DNA of 64,000 nucleotides, taken from contig WGNC01000037.1 of assembly GCA_016124745.1 (NCBI GenBank), positions 1 through 64,000 of the forward strand, given 5' to 3'. Under the pieces are notes generated by a model. The model searched no databases. It was not told the DNA's origin and worked only from the letters and a program-made list of their open reading frames with translations. A program made the position numbers and the translations under genes. Of the stretch, positions 37,655 through 45,794 are shown piece by piece (the stretch's first letter is position 1; each line of letters opens with the position of its first letter). This DNA comes from Thiobacillus sp. GTDB lineage: Bacteria; Pseudomonadota; Gammaproteobacteria; Burkholderiales; Thiobacillaceae.

Positions 37655-38137
37655 GGTGGTTTCCGCCTCGGATCTCCATCGTGCGGAACGAACCAGATTG
37701 GGGCAGCAGCACGAGGAATGCCACGTCCGAAGCGTGCGGTGAAACTGCTTTAGGCCATCAGATCTGCCCCGTGTACGCTCGCGTCGGGCGGGCCAGACGG
37801 GAGAGAAACTCACGCGCTCGGAAGTGAAGACCTTCGCCGACCAGGAAATCTTCGTGCGCATCGATGAGAATGTGCGCGGCGAGGATGTGCAACACTTCAG
37901 CAGCATACCAATTCAGCGGTGGTTCCACTGGACCCACTCCATCAACCAGCGAAACCTGCGGGCTCGAAACCGCCCTCGGTACGCCAGAAGTCTCTTTCCC
38001 GACCAGTCCTGACTTTCAAAGCGCCAGGGGTCCGATTGAAAGCACATCCGATTCAGGTCGAGTTCACTGTGACAGCCACATTTCGTGTTCGTATAATCGA
38101 CCCCAACACTGCATTTTGTCGCTGCCACTGCGCTTAA
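37655..38137. other. Scrambled region between the IS91 relic and the broken crp gene
   Basis: About 480 bases with no intact gene. It contains the short prs-like fragment (37806-37889). Otherwise no family, RNA or repeat was recognised. TATAAT occurs at 38091-38096 and could have been the -10 of the crp pseudogene. Confidence 0.45.
37806..37889 (+). pseudogene. prs: Fragment of a ribose-phosphate pyrophosphokinase gene
   Basis: Twenty-eight codons read KLTRSEVKTFADQEIFVRID then ENVRGEDV, matching the N-terminal part of Prs, which makes PRPP; the wording is closer to alphaproteobacterial than betaproteobacterial forms. Homology stops abruptly on both sides (QHFSS... downstream). It is a stray gene scrap next to the IS91 relic, probably carried in by it. 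Confidence 0.62.
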
Positions 38138-38167
38138 AGTGGCAAGGAATACCCCACCTGCGGATGG

Positions 38168-38822
38168 TTGGCCGACAGTCATCCGGATTTCAGGCGCGAG
38201 ATTCTCGCTCTGGCCCGGAAAAAGTCCTGCGCGGCCAGCAAGGTGATCTATCGGGCGAGCGATGCCGGGCGAGACATTTTCGGAATCAGGGCCGGTGTCA
38301 TCGCCGTGCAGTGCAGGTTCACCCACCCGGATGTGGTGCTTCTGCACATGCTGCGGCCCGGCGACTGGTTTGGCACCGTGCCGCTGCTGACCGACCAGAG
38401 TCGTCGCATCAACGTCATCGCGAGAACCGACGTGGAACTCCTGCGGGTGCCGTCCGACTATCTGCAAGCACTGCTTCGCCGTCACCGGGAGTGGAGTGCT
38501 GAGCTTGGGCGTGACGTCGTCTAAGCCCCTGGAGGTAGCGATGCAGGGGGCCGCCGACCTCCTGATCCGCAATGCCTCGGCGCGCTGCGCAGCCGCACTG
38601 CTGCGCCTCGCCGGCCGGCGTTGGGCTTCGGGCCCCGATGCGGACGCGCCCTCCGAGATTCCGGCCTCGCAAACAGAGCTGCCTATGCTCTGCAACTTCT
38701 CAAGGAATACGTTCAGCCGCGTCTTGAAAGAGTTTGCGCGACGCCGGCTCGTGACCCCCGGCTACAAGTCGCTGACCGTGAACGATCCTGCGCGCCTGCG
38801 CGACGTCGCCAACGTCGGCTGA
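38168..38822 (+). pseudogene. Crp/Fnr-family regulator, frameshifted
   Basis: The first frame (38168-38524) encodes the cyclic-nucleotide-like beta-barrel (GVIAVQCRFTHPDVVLLHML, LRVPSDYLQALLRRHREW). The second (about 38496-38822) encodes the dimer helix and winged helix (TELPMLCNFSRNTFSRVLKEFARRRLVTPGY). They join near 38520 by a frame change. The N-terminal end is also unclear: the frame is open from 38138 without a good ATG. It is a paralogue of the intact regulator at 47768-48493. Confidence 0.82.
38752..38776. repeat. 25-bp direct repeat, copy 1 (inside the crp pseudogene)
   Basis: Positions 38752-38776 are identical to 41263-41287. In the crp pseudogene the stretch encodes VTPGYKSLT of the winged helix. 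The two copies bracket the three outer-membrane protein genes. Confidence 0.9.
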
Positions 38823-38833
38823 GAGCGCGCCGG

Positions 38834-39596
38834 CTAGCCGCCAGTGCCTCGCTGGCCGAAACGGTACATCGCCCCGACCGACATCGTGAAAAGTCGGCTG
38901 TCGTGGAAGCGGACGTCGGAGTCGTCCTCCCCACACAACACGTTGGCGACCAATTGCCAGCGGCGGTCCGTGCCCGCTAGCGGGTAGAACAGCGTCGCGT
39001 CGATGGCGAAGCGGTCGGCGTCGGTCTTCGCGTTAAACAGCGGATTGCACTCGTCCCGGCTCAGCGAGCCGGCGGTGATGTTGCTGCTCAAGGTTAATGC
39101 CTGGCCGACATACACGTAACTCAGCTGGAGCCGCCAAGCATCCGCCGTCACCGCGGCGCCGTCCCGGTCGTCGATGGTATAGCGCACCATGGGGCGCAGC
39201 AGGTGGTTGCGGTTAGCGCCGAGCCGGCAGAGGTAGGACAGGTCGAACGCGTATTGGTCGCCGTCGCGACGGAGCAGGTCCTGCCACGCAACCGGGCAGC
39301 TGACGCTGACCACGCTCCGGCCGCTGCGCTCGTCGTCAATGGAGATGTCGCGCCAGGAAAACGTCGCCTGGAAGGCCGAGCCCAGCACGCGGTCCCACTG
39401 CAGACGCAGGCCGGCCGATGTCAATGAAGCGATTGCCAGCGACGAGATTGCTCTCGAGATCGGTGTAGCCGGCGCCAAGTACCTCGAAGCCGCGCCAACC
39501 GGCCGCCTCGGGGATCGGTTCGATGGCGTTCGCGCACGGCGCCACGCCGGTCAGGAGCACGGCCAGCAACAGCAATTCAGGGCGTGATGCTTTCAT
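38834..39596 (-). pseudogene. Outer-membrane beta-barrel protein gene, frameshifted
   Basis: The 5' part (39596 to about 39420) encodes a signal peptide MKASRPELLLLAVLLTGVAPCANA and the start of a barrel, ending NRFIDI. Reading continues in a second frame from TSAGLRLQWDRV to the terminal aromatic strand FTMSVGAMYRFGQ at 38834. Joining the frames gives a protein of about 250 residues with alternating strands. The family is not recognised. One of three envelope-protein genes in a row on this strand. Confidence 0.72.
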
Positions 39597-39624
39597 GGCA
39601 TGCTCCTCGGGGCAACGGTGGTTC

Positions 39625-40473
39625 TCAGCGCGGAAAAAGCAGCGTGACGTTCAGCCTGAAGCCGAAACCTTCGGGGCCATTGGCGGTATCGTTCACCCAG
39701 TAGCGCACGCCGCCGCCGACGCTCAACAGCTGGGTGCCGACGCGGGTCACCCTGCTAACGGAGAAGTTCACGGGCACCGCCCACTCTTCGCGATCCCAGT
39801 CATAGGTGGTTTCAGAGCTCAGGCTGTACGACAAGCTCGTCGGGGTCGTGTAGGTCAGGAAGGGCTGCACAAAGCTCGCGTTGACGTCATCGCGATTACT
39901 GGAGCCGGCGAAAGACCAGAGGTGGTTGGCCAGAACGCCGCGCGTCCAGCCGTTCGCCTGCTTGAGAAAGACCACCGTCGGGCCGGCGCCACCCTTGTCG
40001 CGGGTCAGCAGATCGTCCGTGCCGGTCGGCAGCAGCAGCACCGGCCCGGCGCCCCAGATCCAGCCGCCCGCGGTTGGCGCCTTCGGCGACAGGAAAAAGC
40101 TCTGGACGGTGTCGCCGAGCCCGGTCTGTGAGCCGGCGCCGGGAAAGATGTCCTGCTGGCTCACCACCGGCAGGATGGTTCGCGAGATCAGGTTCCAGCG
40201 CGGGTTCAGGTCGAAGGGAACCACCGGCTGCACGTTCAGGAACCAGCGATCGCCCTCGTCGATGGGGCCGATGTCGCTCTCGTAGTTTAGCTGCAGCGGC
40301 ACGCTGATCAGCGCCGCGACGGGATTGGCCAGCTGCAGCGCCAGGTCGACTTCGTACTCGTCTGCAGCCGCCGGGTTGGCGGCGAGCGTGGCGAGAAGCG
40401 TTACCATCAGCGGCGCGAAGCGCTGGCCCCAGCCGCTCGGACCCATGCGCAGAAGACTGCCTAGAATGACCAT
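39625..40473 (-). CDS. Predicted outer-membrane beta-barrel protein
   Basis: 282 residues with an N-terminal signal region ending near NPAAADEYEVD, then amphipathic beta strands and a C-terminal aromatic strand RLNVTLLFPR, typical of outer-membrane insertion. It resembles the MetA-pathway-of-phenol/transporter-like barrel group, but this is a loose match. It overlaps the preceding barrel gene by 13 bases. A start at 40446 (MGPSGWGQ) is also possible. Confidence 0.75.
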   Translation of the reverse strand: MVILGSLLRMGPSGWGQRFAPLMVTLLATLAANPAAADEYEVDLALQLANPVAALISVPLQLNYESDIGPIDEGDRWFLNVQPVVPFDLNPRWNLISRTILPVVSQQDIFPGAGSQTGLGDTVQSFFLSPKAPTAGGWIWGAGPVLLLPTGTDDLLTRDKGGAGPTVVFLKQANGWTRGVLANHLWSFAGSSNRDDVNASFVQPFLTYTTPTSLSYSLSSETTYDWDREEWAVPVNFSVSRVTRVGTQLLSVGGGVRYWVNDTANGPEGFGFRLNVTLLFPR

Positions 40474-41204
40474 GCCACACCGATACCAGGCCCGTGCTGC
40501 GCCAGGTCGTAGCGCTGGTAGTTGATGCCGCTTCCGGTCTCGTAGTCATAGCCAATGTAGCGATAACCGAAATACCAGGAAAAGGATTCGCTGTTCTGGT
40601 GGACCAACTTCACCCAGCCATGCAAGGTCAGGTCGGAGCCGACACCGAAACCACCCACATCACCGCGCAGGTCGAGGTTCCACTTGTCACCGAATGGCGC
40701 CCGATAATTAAGGCCCAGCAGCGGATCTACCCAGTCCACATCACGGCTGGCAGAAACCTGCTGCTGCAGCACGCGCACGTCAAGCTGGGTGGAGAGGTCG
40801 AAATACGCCAGCGAGAAAAGCGCCTCGAGGCGTGGAGAGACCCGCCGTCCGACCGTGCCCATGATGGTGAGCTGGTCGGTGTCGAGACTGACGCTGGCGC
40901 GCCGCTGTTGGGTCGTTTCGCTGAAGCCCAGGTCCATGTAGGTGACGTCAGCGGAGAAGGACCAGGTGCCGTTCTCGATGCGGTACGCCGCCATGGCGCC
41001 GAAATCCAGCGCGTCGAACATGTCCGAAATGCTGACGTCCACCGGCACGCTTAGGGGGCCGATCTGCGCCTCGCCATCGATGGCCACGCCCATGCCGTAC
41101 AAATAGACCGACTTTCGCCACTCACCGGTGGCGTCCTGCGCCAGCGCGGGAAGGGCCGACAGCATTGCTATGGCCAACACGGCCGCTTTACCACTCGTTC
41201 TCAT
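40461..41204 (-). CDS. Predicted outer-membrane protein (beta-barrel)
   Basis: 247 residues from the ATG at 41204, preceded by GGAGGTGAA. The signal peptide MRTSGKAAVLAIAMLSALPALAQ has an ALA-Q cleavage site. The mature part shows alternating aromatic strands (KSVYLYGMGVAIDGEA, GYRYIGYDYETGSG) and ends in GIGVAWSF, the Phe-terminated signature of outer-membrane barrels. The ligand is unknown. Confidence 0.78.
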   Translation of the reverse strand: MRTSGKAAVLAIAMLSALPALAQDATGEWRKSVYLYGMGVAIDGEAQIGPLSVPVDVSISDMFDALDFGAMAAYRIENGTWSFSADVTYMDLGFSETTQQRRASVSLDTDQLTIMGTVGRRVSPRLEALFSLAYFDLSTQLDVRVLQQQVSASRDVDWVDPLLGLNYRAPFGDKWNLDLRGDVGGFGVGSDLTLHGWVKLVHQNSESFSWYFGYRYIGYDYETGSGINYQRYDLAQHGPGIGVAWSF

Positions 41205-41262
41205 TTCACCTCCATTCGACGCGGCTGATGATTGGATCAATCGGTAAGCATGACTCCGCTTT

Positions 41263-41287
41263 TGACCCCCGGCTACAAGTCGCTGAC
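41263..41287. repeat. 25-bp direct repeat, copy 2 (orphan crp tail)
   Basis: Identical to 38752-38776 and in the same orientation, but here only about nine codons of the Crp winged helix remain, just beyond the end of the alkyl-sulfatase-like gene. This suggests that a second crp-family gene was lost, or that recombination occurred at the repeat. Confidence 0.9.
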
Positions 41288-41294
41288 AATGCCA

Positions 41295-43175
41295 CTAGGG
41301 CTGATTAGGCGGGGCGGCGAGCTTGGCGGCAACTGCCTCCCGCGAGAGGAACTGGCTGCGGTCGAACAGGGTGTCGAAGCCCCGGAGGCCCGGGCCGGTG
41401 CCGGGGAAGGGGCCGGTGCCAAGGACAAGATCAGCCAGCTGGGCGCGGGTGAGGCTGAGGTGGGTAGCCGACGGCGCCTCGGCGCGGGAGGGGATGAGCA
41501 CGCCGTTGCGCAGCTGCAGGCGGTAGGTGGCGGGGTCGCCTTCCACCGCGAGGGTGAAGTCGTAACGCTGGGTGCCGGCCTGGGCGGGATCGACCATGTA
41601 GCGCAGATAGTCGAGCACCTGCGGCACGGGGGCGGCCTTCAGCCGATCGGGCCGCGGCGTTCCCAGCACGCGGCGCAGCAGGTCGACGGTGACCGGCTGG
41701 CCCTCGGGGGTCAGCATCTGGTTTTCGATCTGCAGCGCTTCGCTGATGTAGAAGCCGCGGGCATTGGCGGATGTCGTGCGCTGCCCCATGGCGCGCGCGG
41801 CGGTGGCGCGCGCGGCGCGGGCATCGGCGTCGGCGGGATCGAGTGCCAGCAGCAGCGAGGTAAGGCGCAGTGCCCAGCGCCAGTTGTCGATCCCGCCGTC
41901 GACTGCCGCCTTGGCCGCCTGCTGCCGTACTGCGGGTGCGCCGCCCATGGCGGCCACCGTGCGGGCGGCCTCGTCCCGTTCAGCGAGGGGGTTGATGTCG
42001 TAGACGTCGTTTCCGAACCAGCCGCGTTCGGCGTTCCACACCTGGCGGACATGGCTTTCGACCTGGCCATAGAGTTCGGCGCTATCCCGCAGGGCGGGCG
42101 ACATGGCGATTGCTTCGGCGGCCTGGCGGGCGTCGAGACCCTGAGCGATCAGGCGGATGGTCTGGTCGTGGATCTGCTGCACCTGGTCCGTGCTGCGCTC
42201 GATCGCGGCCTTGATCTCCGCCCGGCCCTTCACCGGGGCATTGTGGATGTCGAGGAGCAGTTCGGCCGGTTTGGATTCGATCCAGCGGGCGTCGTTCACC
42301 AGGATCATCGGATCGCGATAGGGGCCGCCGCGCAGGGTGAAAATATTGAAGATGGTCGGCGTGACCGCAAAGTTGGTGACAAGGAGCTTGCGGCCCGGAA
42401 ACCAGAAGGCGACGCTGTCCATCGTGTCGGTGCGCATGGGCGCAATCTCGATCTCTTCGCCGGCGATGGTGCGGGTTACGACCCGGCCTTGCGGGAACAG
42501 CTTTTCGGGGGGAACATAGTTGGTCTCGCCCGAGAGCTTCTCGGGCCCGAAACCCATGACATTGGGGAAGCTGTCGGGGCCCGTGCGGGGGTGCAGGACA
42601 CCGAACTGGGCGACCGCTCGGGACTGCGCGACGCCGCTAACGGGGCTGAGGCCGAATTCCGCCTCGCGCGTCGCATCGAGAATTTCACTGCCCCACAGCT
42701 CGCTGCCGGGGTCGCGCCAGGCAGCGGTGCCATTGGCATAGTGCCAGTGGGTGATGAGGATGGCGGCGACGTTGATGCGGCGTCCCAGCGACTTTTCCAG
42801 CATCGCGCGCATATCGGCGGCGGCGGTGACAGTGTCGCCAGTATCGATGATGATCCAGCCGCCGGGCGCATCGATCGCATAGCTGATGGCAATCCCCCAG
42901 CCTGCCAGCGACCAGACGCCGGGGGCAACCTCGGTAATGGCCTTGCGCTCGACCCCCATTTGCCTGTTTACGGTGAGGGCCTCGGCGGTGGTGACAGCGC
43001 CGTTGGGGCCGGTGGCCGTGGTGTCGCGCAGCGACTGGCTGCGCCAGGAAGACTCCATCAGTCCCGCATGATTCTGGTCGGCTGCGTCTTGGGCACGGAC
43101 GCCGGCTCCACTCGCAAGTAATGGAACTACGACCAGGGGCAACACTTGCCATAAAGTTCTCGGCACTATTCTCAT
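41295..43175 (-). CDS. Alkyl-sulfatase-like protein without the zinc motif
   Basis: 626 residues with a signal peptide (MRIVPRTLWQVLPLVVVPLLASGAGVRAQ). The layout is that of SdsA/BDS1-type alkyl sulfatases: metallo-beta-lactamase core, helical dimerisation domain and a C-terminal SCP2-like lipid-binding domain. The zinc motif, THHHVDHINGT in the sister protein at 45795-47609, is THWHYANGT here: the Asp-His pair is missing. The GDE site is replaced by TNFAVTP. Hydrolysis of sulfate esters is therefore doubtful. The IS630 element sits 42 bases before its start and may have taken its promoter. Confidence 0.85.
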   Translation of the reverse strand: MRIVPRTLWQVLPLVVVPLLASGAGVRAQDAADQNHAGLMESSWRSQSLRDTTATGPNGAVTTAEALTVNRQMGVERKAITEVAPGVWSLAGWGIAISYAIDAPGGWIIIDTGDTVTAAADMRAMLEKSLGRRINVAAILITHWHYANGTAAWRDPGSELWGSEILDATREAEFGLSPVSGVAQSRAVAQFGVLHPRTGPDSFPNVMGFGPEKLSGETNYVPPEKLFPQGRVVTRTIAGEEIEIAPMRTDTMDSVAFWFPGRKLLVTNFAVTPTIFNIFTLRGGPYRDPMILVNDARWIESKPAELLLDIHNAPVKGRAEIKAAIERSTDQVQQIHDQTIRLIAQGLDARQAAEAIAMSPALRDSAELYGQVESHVRQVWNAERGWFGNDVYDINPLAERDEAARTVAAMGGAPAVRQQAAKAAVDGGIDNWRWALRLTSLLLALDPADADARAARATAARAMGQRTTSANARGFYISEALQIENQMLTPEGQPVTVDLLRRVLGTPRPDRLKAAPVPQVLDYLRYMVDPAQAGTQRYDFTLAVEGDPATYRLQLRNGVLIPSRAEAPSATHLSLTRAQLADLVLGTGPFPGTGPGLRGFDTLFDRSQFLSREAVAAKLAAPPNQP

Positions 43176-43217
43176 GACATGCTCCTTTGGTTGATAGTAA
43201 TGGTGGTTGGCCAGCTA

Positions 43218-44347
43218 TTGATCCGGCCAACTGAAGTTTGAAGTTTAATGATTTTCATGCGGCGTATTTCACGCGTGGATCCTGAAAGTACTTTTTGACG
43301 CGTTCCGGCGTTTGTTCCAATACCTGCATGTGCGCGGTTGCCGCAGCTTTCAGCTTATCCTTGGTGCGGGTCGGCACCTTTGATCCAATGGCGTATTTCA
43401 GATCGGCATTGAGCCGTTCTTCCGGGTTCAACTCCGGGCTGTAGCTGGGCAAGTAGAACAGTTCGATCTTGTCACGGCGCGCCTCAACCCAGGCTTTCAC
43501 CGGCTTGCTGTGATGCACCCGCAGGTTGTCCAGGATCAGGAACACTTTCTTGCCTGCGTCCCTGATCAAGGCCTCCAGAAATTCAATCAGCTTGTCCGAG
43601 TTGAATGCCTCGTCGATGATCATCCAGCGCGCTTTGCCGCGGTTGGTGACGGTGGCGATCATCGACAGCTTCTGGCGCGTACCGCCTACGGTATAGGCCA
43701 CAGGCGTCTTGCCCGCCGGTGCATAGCTGCGACCACGGACGTCGGTGTTGACCAGCGCTGTCTCATCGCCCCAGTGAATCTCCGCGCCTTCTGCACGGGC
43801 CCGGGCTTCAATTCCAGGATAGGTCTCGTCAAGCCAGGCTTTCACCGCTTCGGGACGTTGCTCGTAGGCTTTCTTGATGGGCTTTTGCGGGGTGAAGCCC
43901 CAGCGCTTGAGGTAGTTGCCCACGCCGCGAACGGTGAGCAAGATGCCGCACTCGCGCTCGATCAGTTGCATGACTGCCGCCCGATTCCACAGTGCAAACT
44001 CCATCTTCAGTTGCTCCGGACGCTTGTCGCAGATGATCTGCCGCACGCTGCGCTCCTGCTCATCGGTCAGGCTGCGACCTTCTCCGCTGAGCTTGCCGCG
44101 CGGGGCGGGTTTGATTGACTTCGCACCCTCCCGTTCGTAGCGATCTACAACTCCGCGAACGGTCGGGTAAGAGAGTCCGCTCAACTCGACAATGCGCATC
44201 ACACCCATGCCTTTGCGATGCAACCGAACGACTTGTTTACGTCGTTCATGCAGCTGCTCCAGCGTCTGAAATCTTGCATCTTCTTTGTCCATGCAAAAAA
44301 AGACAAAACCATTCAACAAAAGTTCAATCTTCTGCGTTCCGGATCAA
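43218..44347 (-). mobile_element. IS630-family insertion sequence, intact, 1130 bp
   Basis: The ends are TTGATCCGGCC and, inverted, TTGATCCGGAAC, with further imperfect inverted similarity (GAAG.TTGAA). The element is flanked by the dinucleotide TA on both sides (43216-43217 and 44348-44349), the target duplication used by IS630 elements. One intact transposase gene fills it. Confidence 0.88.
43255..44292 (-). CDS. IS630-family transposase
   Basis: 345 residues from the ATG at 44292. Two helix-turn-helix regions (GMGVMRIVELSGLSYPTVRGVV and the winged part) precede the DDE domain: Asp in EIHWGDETALV, Asp in FLILDNLRVHHS, Glu in PSYSPELNPEERLNADLK. No frameshift is visible, so the element may be active. 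Confidence 0.94.
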   Translation of the reverse strand: MDKEDARFQTLEQLHERRKQVVRLHRKGMGVMRIVELSGLSYPTVRGVVDRYEREGAKSIKPAPRGKLSGEGRSLTDEQERSVRQIICDKRPEQLKMEFALWNRAAVMQLIERECGILLTVRGVGNYLKRWGFTPQKPIKKAYEQRPEAVKAWLDETYPGIEARARAEGAEIHWGDETALVNTDVRGRSYAPAGKTPVAYTVGGTRQKLSMIATVTNRGKARWMIIDEAFNSDKLIEFLEALIRDAGKKVFLILDNLRVHHSKPVKAWVEARRDKIELFYLPSYSPELNPEERLNADLKYAIGSKVPTRTKDKLKAAATAHMQVLEQTPERVKKYFQDPRVKYAA

Positions 44348-44431
44348 TAACGCCTAAGTTAAGCCGCCGCCGGCCAAGTTCCCGTCCTCCATGGAGTCGA
44401 AGTCCCCGGCCACTGATCGAACCCCTCGATC

Positions 44432-45772
44432 TCAGTCACGCTTGCTGACCGCGGGCGGGAACCACTCGCCCCGCCGAACGACCGCCTTCGGGACATAGGT
44501 GCGCCAGTTCAGGGAGAACCGCTTCCCGGGCGACGTCGGCAGCCAGTTCGCCTCGGGCACGCCGGCAACCGGCTCGGGGCCGAGTACGAGGGTCAGTGAT
44601 CCGTCGTCATTCTTCTGGGTGTTGGAGTGCGAGCTCAGCATGAAGCGGTCGAGCCGGTTGGGAACCGGCATGAAGTCGGGGACGCCGACCAGGTGGATCG
44701 ACCAGAAGGCGTCCACCACGTCCTGCGGCAGCGCGTCCTTGGGGAAGTGCAGCTCGTAGGTCTTGCTGCCGTCCAGCGCCTGGCCGGCCGCGTCGCGCGT
44801 GCCGATGAAGTAGATTACCTCGTGGGAGTTGTTGGCCCAGATGCCGATCAGGTTCGTTCCGCTGCGCGTCCAGAACTCCTCGCCGTAGTTGCCGAGAATC
44901 ATCGCGGTGCCCAGCCAGTTGTTGCGCACCTGGCCCCCTTCCTGGGTTGCATAGCGCTGAAACCTCGGTATGACCTGATCGCGGAGAGTCTGGTCGATGG
45001 CCGCCCGCTGCGCCGGGTCTTGCGCGGCCAGCGCCACCGCGCGGACCTGGGCCTGCAGTTGCGCGGCGATCGGCGACACATCCGGGGCACTCTTGAGCAG
45101 GTCCTCGGTTGCGTCGAACAGCCCCACGCCGACCAGTTGCGCGTGGTCGAATTCCGGGATCTTCACGGCGGGCGGGAACTTCGGCTGGCCCAGCGGCGTG
45201 ACCCGGATCTGGCGTTGCAGCGCCACCGCGCCCTCGCGGTCGTTCTGCAGCTCCACCCGGGCCAGCATCTTCGCCTTCTGGGAGCGCAGCTCGATGCGGA
45301 CCGCGTCGTCGGGAATGGCCACCCGGGAGCCCGGCGCGACGAAGGCGAACTTGCCGTAGGACTGCAGCGGGTAATTACGCTCGTGGATGTTGGTCAGTGT
45401 CTCCCCCCACTCGTCCAGGATCTGCGCCGTGTAGTAGCGGCCCTCGATCTTCGGGATCTCCAGCAGAACGGGCGTGGCGTCATCGACCGCGATCCAGGCC
45501 TCGGTGTTGGCCACCCCCAGGTTCGGATTCACGAAATCGGCGGCGCCGAGCCGGTTGTGGAAAGCGACGTTGTATCCGCCCTGCGCCGCGACATCGAGAT
45601 GCTCCTGGCGCACGATGAGGGCGCGGCCGATGAGGTACACGTAGGCGTCGGCGATGATCTGCTCGTCGAGGGCCGACTCCGAGGCGCTGGCCGTTACCGG
45701 CCATGCGCACGCGAGCGCCATGGTGATCGCTATCGCGTGGCTTCTCATGATTCTTCGGATTGTGTTTTGCAT
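44432..45772 (-). CDS. DUF1254/DUF1214 exported protein
   Basis: 446 residues from the ATG at 45772, with GAGGAA before it. A signal peptide ends WPVTASASES. The N-terminal DUF1254 domain (YVYLIGRALIVRQEHLD... VNPNLGVANTEAWIAV) and the C-terminal DUF1214 domain (HSNTQKNDDGSLTLVLGPEP) are both present. Function of the family is unknown. It lies 22 bases after the alkyl-sulfatase gene on the same strand, so it is probably co-transcribed with it. Confidence 0.88.
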   Translation of the reverse strand: MQNTIRRIMRSHAIAITMALACAWPVTASASESALDEQIIADAYVYLIGRALIVRQEHLDVAAQGGYNVAFHNRLGAADFVNPNLGVANTEAWIAVDDATPVLLEIPKIEGRYYTAQILDEWGETLTNIHERNYPLQSYGKFAFVAPGSRVAIPDDAVRIELRSQKAKMLARVELQNDREGAVALQRQIRVTPLGQPKFPPAVKIPEFDHAQLVGVGLFDATEDLLKSAPDVSPIAAQLQAQVRAVALAAQDPAQRAAIDQTLRDQVIPRFQRYATQEGGQVRNNWLGTAMILGNYGEEFWTRSGTNLIGIWANNSHEVIYFIGTRDAAGQALDGSKTYELHFPKDALPQDVVDAFWSIHLVGVPDFMPVPNRLDRFMLSSHSNTQKNDDGSLTLVLGPEPVAGVPEANWLPTSPGKRFSLNWRTYVPKAVVRRGEWFPPAVSKRD

Positions 45773-45794
45773 TTCCTCGCCTTTTTTGTGTTGA

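Noticed and set aside
41232..43121. 629-codon plus-strand frame
   Set aside because: Antisense of the alkyl-sulfatase-like gene, low-complexity Gly/Ala/Arg composition, no family; its first codons are only the orphan crp tail.
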